Shown one piece after another: positions 6,028 through 9,535 of a stretch of 9,535 bases of DNA (its first letter is position 1; each line of letters starts with the position of its first letter). Position numbers and translations under genes: made by a program. The notes below the pieces were generated by a model, which was given only the letters and a program-made list of their open reading frames with translations, searched no databases and was not told the origin of the DNA. Origin of the DNA: Oceanihabitans sp. (lineage in GTDB: Bacteria; Bacteroidota; Bacteroidia; Flavobacteriales; Flavobacteriaceae); NCBI GenBank assembly GCA_018067265.1, contig JAGPUY010000239.1:1-9535 (forward strand). The letters are read 5' to 3'.

Positions 6028-6567
6028 ATGGCTACAGAAAATAAAAACATAGAAGATAACATAAACGATCCCGTAGATAATTTAAAAGCAAATGCTAATG
6101 AAGCATTGGATACGGCAAAAAATAAAGCGAATGCATTCGCTGATGAAGCTGGTGAAAAATTAGGCGATTTGGCCGCAGATGCTAAAGAAGCTTTTATAAA
6201 TGCTAAAGACAAAGCAAATGCCTTTATAGAAGGCGATGCTAAAGAAGCTATAGATGCCGCAAAAGTAAAAGCTGGCGCGTTTGCAGAAGATGCCACAGAA
6301 GTGTTTACAAATGCCAAAGACAAAGCCAATCAGTTTATAGAAGGAGATGCAAAAGAAGCTTTTGACAACGTAGCAGAGAAAACAACAGAGTTTGCAAATG
6401 AAGCTAGCGAAAAATTAGAAGACTTAGCCGAAGATGCTCAAGAAGTTATAGAAGAAGCAACTAAAAAAAACGAAAGGTTTCTTTCAAAGACTTTTTGGCT
6501 CAAAGTAAACAATCTGCAACGAATTAAATATAAGAAGGTCGATGAAAATCTAGCTTTTTTTCATTAA
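6028..6567 (+). CDS. LEA-like amphipathic-repeat protein, probably frameshifted near its 3' end
   Basis: A 179-residue protein rich in Ala, Lys, Glu and Asp with no signal peptide or membrane helix. Residues 20-145 form amphipathic helix repeats of the kind seen in LEA-type and YtxH-like stress proteins. A 17-residue unit, NAKDKANAFIEGDAKEA, occurs at 58-74 and again at 95-111 with one change, 37 residues (111 nt) apart. The region ENASEKLEDLAEDAQEV-like near 125-141 echoes EAGEKLGDLAADAKEA near 40-55. After the A8 run (6463-6470) the composition changes abruptly to basic and aromatic sequence. Removing one A gives the tail TKGFFQRLFGSK and a stop at 6506-6508, 159 residues in all, a better fit. 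Role presumably stabilisation of membranes or proteins under stress, by inference only. Confidence 0.72.
   Translation: MATENKNIEDNINDPVDNLKANANEALDTAKNKANAFADEAGEKLGDLAADAKEAFINAKDKANAFIEGDAKEAIDAAKVKAGAFAEDATEVFTNAKDKANQFIEGDAKEAFDNVAEKTTEFANEASEKLEDLAEDAQEVIEEATKKNERFLSKTFWLKVNNLQRIKYKKVDENLAFFH
6542..6564 (+). other. AT-rich inverted repeat before the DUF4870-like gene
   Basis: ATGAAAA (6542-6548) and TTTTCAT (6558-6564) flank TCTAGCTTT. Although it lies within the reading frame of the preceding gene as it stands, it would be intergenic if that gene really ends at 6508. It could be a weak transcription-end hairpin. Confidence 0.25.
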
Positions 6568-6600
6568 ATTAGAAGTCAACTAATTAAAAAACAAGAAACT

Positions 6601-7080
6601 ATGGCAGAGGATAAAAATTTAAGCGACGATCTAGAAGACATGATTGGAAGCGCGAAAGAAGATGCTAAAGCAGCAGCAGATAAAGCTAGTGATTTTGCAG
6701 AGGATGCTAAAGAAAAAGCAAGTGACTTTGCAGAAGATGCAAAAGAAGCCGCTAAAGGCTTTGCAAAGGATGCTAAAGAAGTATTCAGCGATGGTAAAAA
6801 CGTTGCGATTATTGCGCATATTACTATTATTGGATGGGTGATAGCTTTAGTCATGAATAACGGGGAAAAGAAATCGGAATATGGTTCTTTTTACATTAGA
6901 CAAGTATTAGGTTTAGGTCTTTGTCTTTTATTATTAGGATTTATTCCTTTAGTAGGCTGGATCTTAAGTTTGGTTTTTATAATACTTTGGGTGATGAGTT
7001 TATTAGGCGCTCTAAGTGGTGAAAAAAAATTAACTCCAATTTTAGGAGAATACTTTCAAGATTGGTTTAAATCTCTTTAA
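6601..7080 (+). CDS. membrane protein: LEA-like undecad repeats fused to a DUF4870/Tic20-like domain
   Basis: A 159-residue two-part protein. Residues 1-62 are charged and helical, with three successive 11-residue repeats: KASDFAEDAKE at 28-38 and 39-49 (identical except for phase edge) and AAKGFAKDAKE at 50-60. Such undecads form amphipathic helices that lie on membranes or stay disordered until drying or stress. Residues 67-138 carry three hydrophobic helices (about 67-86, 100-118, 119-138) with NVAIIAHITIIGW, YIRQVLGLGL and FIPLVGWILSLVFIILWV, the layout of DUF4870/Tic20-like proteins. No signal peptide. Its N-terminal repeats resemble those of the preceding gene, suggesting a shared origin or joint role at the cytoplasmic membrane. 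Function is unknown; general stress protection is an inference. Confidence 0.82.
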   Translation: MAEDKNLSDDLEDMIGSAKEDAKAAADKASDFAEDAKEKASDFAEDAKEAAKGFAKDAKEVFSDGKNVAIIAHITIIGWVIALVMNNGEKKSEYGSFYIRQVLGLGLCLLLLGFIPLVGWILSLVFIILWVMSLLGALSGEKKLTPILGEYFQDWFKSL

Positions 7081-7097
7081 CATAAAAAAGCCATATC

Positions 7098-7115
7098 GTA
7101 ATATTGCAATATTAC
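7098..7115 (+). promoter_or_regulatory. 18-bp perfect palindrome, likely ArsR-type operator
   Basis: GTAATATTGCAATATTAC is a perfect inverted repeat ending 33 nt before the ATG of the ArsR-family gene. ArsR/SmtB dimers bind AT-rich inverted repeats overlapping promoters, often their own, so autorepression is the simplest reading. The TTG at 7104-7106 inside the palindrome could serve as the -33 element. Confidence 0.6.
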
Positions 7116-7134
7116 TATTATATTTATACTTTAT
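7104..7134 (+). promoter_or_regulatory. possible promoter of the ArsR-family gene
   Basis: TTG at 7104-7106 and TACTTTAT at 7127-7134, separated by 20 bp, approximate the Bacteroidota TTTG / TAnnTTTG pattern. The -33 part sits in the palindrome, so a bound regulator would block RNA polymerase. The -7 match is partial. Confidence 0.35.
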
Positions 7135-7148
7135 TCTAAACTATAATT

Positions 7149-7478
7149 ATGGGATCTACCAAATTAAACATTCATGACACAGAAAATAATTACTTAGCTA
7201 AAGTCGCTAAAGTGTTTAGCCATCCTGCAAGAGTTGCTATTATAAAATATATTAGCTGCTGCGAGTCTGGTTGTATTTGTAATGATATTGTTAAAGAAAT
7301 TGGTTTAGCGCAACCTACTATCTCACAACACTTAAGTGAAATAAAAAAAATTGGTTTATTAAATCAATCGGCTAGTGGTAAAAGTTTAAGTTATTCTATT
7401 AATACCGAAAAGCTAAATGCTTGTAGAAGACTTATGAATGACTTTTTTGTAAAAATCCAAGTACATGCAAGCGCTTAA
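7149..7478 (+). CDS. ArsR/SmtB-family HTH transcriptional regulator
   Basis: A 109-residue winged-helix repressor. The order is typical: helix 1-2 with KVAKVFSHPARVAIIKYI (18-35), a Cys-rich turn CCESGCICNDIV (37-48), the recognition helix region LAQPTISQHLSEIKKIGLL (53-71) and the wing QSASGKSLSYSIN (73-85). Cysteines at 37, 38, 42, 44 and 92 are candidates for thiol-based sensing of arsenite/antimonite, another soft metal or redox state; C42/C44 occupy the area of the ELCVCDL box of ArsR proteins. No transporter, arsenate reductase or other usual partner is adjacent, and a terminator follows at once, so its targets besides itself must lie elsewhere or be the preceding membrane genes. The inducer cannot be decided from sequence. 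Confidence 0.92.
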   Translation: MGSTKLNIHDTENNYLAKVAKVFSHPARVAIIKYISCCESGCICNDIVKEIGLAQPTISQHLSEIKKIGLLNQSASGKSLSYSINTEKLNACRRLMNDFFVKIQVHASA

Positions 7479-7496
7479 GAAGCGGTTTTATTTTTT
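7472..7496 (+). terminator. intrinsic terminator overlapping the ArsR stop codon
   Basis: CGCTT (7472-7476), loop AAG, AAGCG (7480-7484), then GTTTTATTTTTTC. The TAA stop lies at the stem-loop boundary. The stem is short, but the T-tract is good and the next gene is convergent, so termination here makes sense. Confidence 0.55.
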
Positions 7497-7510
7497 CATC
7501 TAAAGAATGA

Positions 7511-7526
7511 CATATTATAAAATATG
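7511..7526. other. AT-rich hairpin between convergent genes
   Basis: CATATT-ATAA-AATATG is a perfect 6-bp inverted repeat 17 nt beyond the stop of the - strand exported protein. It could mark the 3' end of that transcript, but no T-tract follows on the - strand. Confidence 0.3.
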
Positions 7527-7543
7527 CTTGCCTAGAATTTTAA

Positions 7544-8593
7544 TTAAAACGGATTAGTTTCTAAACGAAAATCTAATGGTAATGCATCTGACATTCTATT
7601 TACAGACATATCTCCACTAAAATTCAGGCTTTTTATTGGACTATAAACACCTAATGCATCTACCGTAAATTCTTCAGCAACCATAATAATAGAAGAGTGT
7701 CTTCTATTATTATAAACCACTTCCATTTCTTTTGAAATTCGCACTTTAACCATACCTTCTCTTTCCGTTTTACGAATAGAGATATAATGTTCTGGCGCTA
7801 CTTTACTTCCTTCCTGTAAAATAACAAATCCCTCTTCCTCTAATTGATCATTTACCAATGCTCTCATAAAATGTAATATAGAGCCATTAAATGCTTTATT
7901 TCTTTTTACTAAAATCTTCGGATTGGTTTCTTCCTCTATATTGCTAAATAGCGTTGTTCCGGCGTAATAAACGATCTCTGCCTGGTGTACTTCTTTTTTG
8001 GTTTTAAGATTATTGCCTACAAGTACATCTTGAATCGTATAATCAATTGAAAATTCTTGTAAATCATATTTAATCTTATAATTCAAACTCTTGTTTAATA
8101 CTACTATAGGCTTGCTTGCATAGGCTACTAATTGCTTTTTAGGACTATTATAATACAACGTTATATCATCTTCATTTAAAATTTTACAAGATTTAGCATT
8201 TTTAGTGCTACCCAAAAATTGCTCTTTAAATTCCTTCATTTTTTTCATCCTGCTCCATTCGTCTTTGACTTCTAAAACAACTTCATCTAAAGAATTTAAA
8301 TCCTCTTCTAAATAAAAAACATAGTCTTCATTTGGTTTGTATTCTTGGTTAATGATTTTTTTATAACCTAAATAGGATATTACTAAAGGGGAAGTCGTAT
8401 TACTAGAATAATCAATCTTAAAATATCCTTTATTATTAGTAACGGCACCAATTGTAGTATTATCAAAGTAAATAGAAACTGTTTCTAAGGGCTGTTTTGT
8501 ATTCTTATCATAAACATGACCTTGAATTGTTTGCGCAAAAGAAGCCACACACAAAAATATAGTAAACAGTAATAAAACGTATTTTTTGATCAT
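7544..8593 (-). CDS. exported protein with carboxypeptidase-D-regulatory-like domain and uncharacterised C-terminal domain
   Basis: A 349-residue secreted or envelope protein. Residues 1-20 are a Sec signal peptide (MIKKYVLLLFTIFLCVASFA) with likely cleavage at A20/Q21; C15 does not sit in a good lipobox. Residues 22-100 form a carboxypeptidase-D-regulatory-like beta sandwich (IQGHVYDKNTKQPLETVSIYF, GAVTNNKGYFKID, VISYLGYKK), the domain found at the N-terminus of SusC-type TonB receptors. It then has SLDEVVLE, but no TonB plug or barrel follows. The remaining 240 residues are a domain I do not recognise, with SCKILNEDDITLYY, YYAGTTLF, LHFMRAL and a C-terminal PLDFRLETNPF. A homologue lies 87 nt upstream on the same strand. 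Likely periplasmic or outer-membrane associated; no enzymatic motif is evident. Confidence 0.82.
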   Translation of the reverse strand: MIKKYVLLLFTIFLCVASFAQTIQGHVYDKNTKQPLETVSIYFDNTTIGAVTNNKGYFKIDYSSNTTSPLVISYLGYKKIINQEYKPNEDYVFYLEEDLNSLDEVVLEVKDEWSRMKKMKEFKEQFLGSTKNAKSCKILNEDDITLYYNSPKKQLVAYASKPIVVLNKSLNYKIKYDLQEFSIDYTIQDVLVGNNLKTKKEVHQAEIVYYAGTTLFSNIEEETNPKILVKRNKAFNGSILHFMRALVNDQLEEEGFVILQEGSKVAPEHYISIRKTEREGMVKVRISKEMEVVYNNRRHSSIIMVAEEFTVDALGVYSPIKSLNFSGDMSVNRMSDALPLDFRLETNPF

Positions 8594-8680
8594 GATTTCA
8601 GGTTAGAATTAAAACTATTTATCTCATAAATTTCATTCTTAAAGGAAACAATTGCCATACGAATGAAGTACAATATAGCA
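8594..8680 (-). other. gap between tandem paralogues
   Basis: Eighty-seven AT-rich bases separate the two - strand paralogues. I see no convincing hairpin with a T-tract and no clear TTTG/TAnnTTTG pair, so the downstream gene may be read through from the upstream one or have its own weak promoter. Confidence 0.3.
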
Positions 8681-9535
8681 TTAAAATTTAAAATCTGCGG
8701 GTAACATGGTAGCGATTCTTTTTAGACCAAAGTAGCCACCAAAAAACATTTTATCTACAGGTGTGTGTATTCCGAAACTATCTATCCAAAATTCATTCGA
8801 ATCTGCTTTAGTAACTAGAGTCGATTGTACATTTTTATCATAGGAAATAACGATTTCTCTATTATCTACGGTAAGTTTTACATTTTGATCTTCTTGTGCT
8901 TCAACAACTAAATATTGATAGGCATTTACAGGAAAAAACAGATTAGAAGTTCCGGAAGGATCTTTTATATACACCTCAAAATTATTCGCTACGATTTCCT
9001 TTTTTGCTAAAGACCTCATGAAGTGAAGCGCAGAACCTAAATATTCCTTTTTTCTTTGCGCAATATGTTTCTTCTTTGTTTTTTTATTCCGCTCAGCAAA
9101 CAAACTAGTACCGCTATAGTACACGCTTTCTACTAATTTTAACCCACTTAAACTTTGTTTAAACTTCACCTCAAAATCTACTAAATTATATTTTACATCG
9201 TAACCTAGATGCTTATTCTTAATAAGAATTGGGATATCACAGTATGCATATAATATACCTTGAGATTCTATATATATTAATCGGATATCGTCTTCATTGC
9301 TTATCTTACAAGATACAGATGCAACATCATTTCCAAGAAACTCTCTTCTAAATATTTTTAGTTTTTTTTCTCTACTCCAATAGTCTCTTTCTAATACAAC
9401 TTCATTTAAACTCGTTGCTTTTTCTTGTAAGTAAACCACATCTAATACTCTTATTTCGTCTAAAGAAAACAATCTAGTTTCATAACCAACAAAACTAATT
9501 ACTAATGTAGCATTTGGAGAGACTTTGTCTTTTAA
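8681..9535 (-). CDS. carboxypeptidase-D-regulatory-like domain protein, paralogue of the downstream gene; 5' end outside window
   Basis: The frame is open from the right window edge to the stop at 8681 (285 codons), so the start is not visible. The TTG at 9472 is not a true start: the 21 codons before it (KDKVSPNATLVISFVGYETR) continue the end of a regulatory-like beta sandwich. Then come SLNEVVLERDYWSREKK and the same uncharacterised C-terminal domain as the neighbour: SCKISNEDDIRLIY, YYSGTSLF, LHFMRSL, GIHTPVDKMFFGG, LPADFKF. Compared with the neighbour it lacks the terminal RLETNPF-like tail. A signal peptide and most of the N-terminal domain are expected beyond the edge. The tandem arrangement and shared motif order indicate duplication. 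Function unknown; envelope location inferred from the paralogue. Confidence 0.82.
   Translation of the reverse strand, partial: LKDKVSPNATLVISFVGYETRLFSLDEIRVLDVVYLQEKATSLNEVVLERDYWSREKKLKIFRREFLGNDVASVSCKISNEDDIRLIYIESQGILYAYCDIPILIKNKHLGYDVKYNLVDFEVKFKQSLSGLKLVESVYYSGTSLFAERNKKTKKKHIAQRKKEYLGSALHFMRSLAKKEIVANNFEVYIKDPSGTSNLFFPVNAYQYLVVEAQEDQNVKLTVDNREIVISYDKNVQSTLVTKADSNEFWIDSFGIHTPVDKMFFGGYFGLKRIATMLPADFKF

Noticed and set aside
5811..6329. Antisense open frame of 172 codons opposite the VOC and LEA-like genes
   Set aside because: It is rich in Ala, Ser and Phe because it mirrors the Ala/Lys/Glu repeats on the + strand; it shows no family motif and overlaps two supported genes.
6199..6360. 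CRISPR-like array
   Set aside because: Only two copies, within a coding frame, with no constant repeat/variable spacer structure.
6644..6841. Second + strand frame in the DUF4870-like gene
   Set aside because: Lys/Gln-rich product created by reading the 11-residue repeats out of frame.

Overview
The window looks like chromosomal DNA of a marine-type Flavobacteriaceae (Bacteroidota). It is AT-rich, has almost no Shine-Dalgarno sequences, and its protein families and short interspersed palindromes are typical of that group. No rRNA, tRNA, CRISPR array, insertion sequence or phage gene is visible.

Layout: the left end holds the C-terminal part of a GNAT acetyltransferase (1-284). A housekeeping block follows on the + strand: a DUF4286-type protein, the 16S rRNA dimethyltransferase RsmA/KsgA and a magnesium transporter MgtE. 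mgtE starts 6 nt after the rsmA stop, so the two are probably co-transcribed. A gap of about 250 nt then contains a composite, hairpin-rich repeat. After it come a cupin protein, an NAD-dependent 2-hydroxyacid dehydrogenase (PGDH-like, without an ACT domain), a small four-helix membrane protein, a DUF1801 protein and a VOC-family protein. Several short palindromic repeats lie in the gaps of this part, and one may lie inside the cupin gene.

The accessory part runs from 6028 to the right end. Two neighbouring + strand genes encode Ala/Lys/Glu/Asp-rich amphipathic-helix repeats like those of LEA-type proteins. The second is fused to a three-helix DUF4870/Tic20-like membrane domain. The first appears frameshifted at an A8 run: deleting one A gives a much more natural C-terminus. 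A monocistronic ArsR/SmtB-type regulator follows, with a perfect 18-bp palindrome just upstream (probable operator) and a small terminator at its stop. Convergent to it, on the - strand, are two tandem paralogues with carboxypeptidase-D-regulatory-like N-terminal domains and a shared uncharacterised C-terminal domain. One is complete with a signal peptide; the other runs off the right edge.

Most genes are ordinary. The least explained parts are the helical-repeat pair with its A8 frameshift, the orphan ArsR gene with its palindrome, the paralogous exported pair, and the cluster of short palindromic repeats. All family names were recognised by eye, without database searches.
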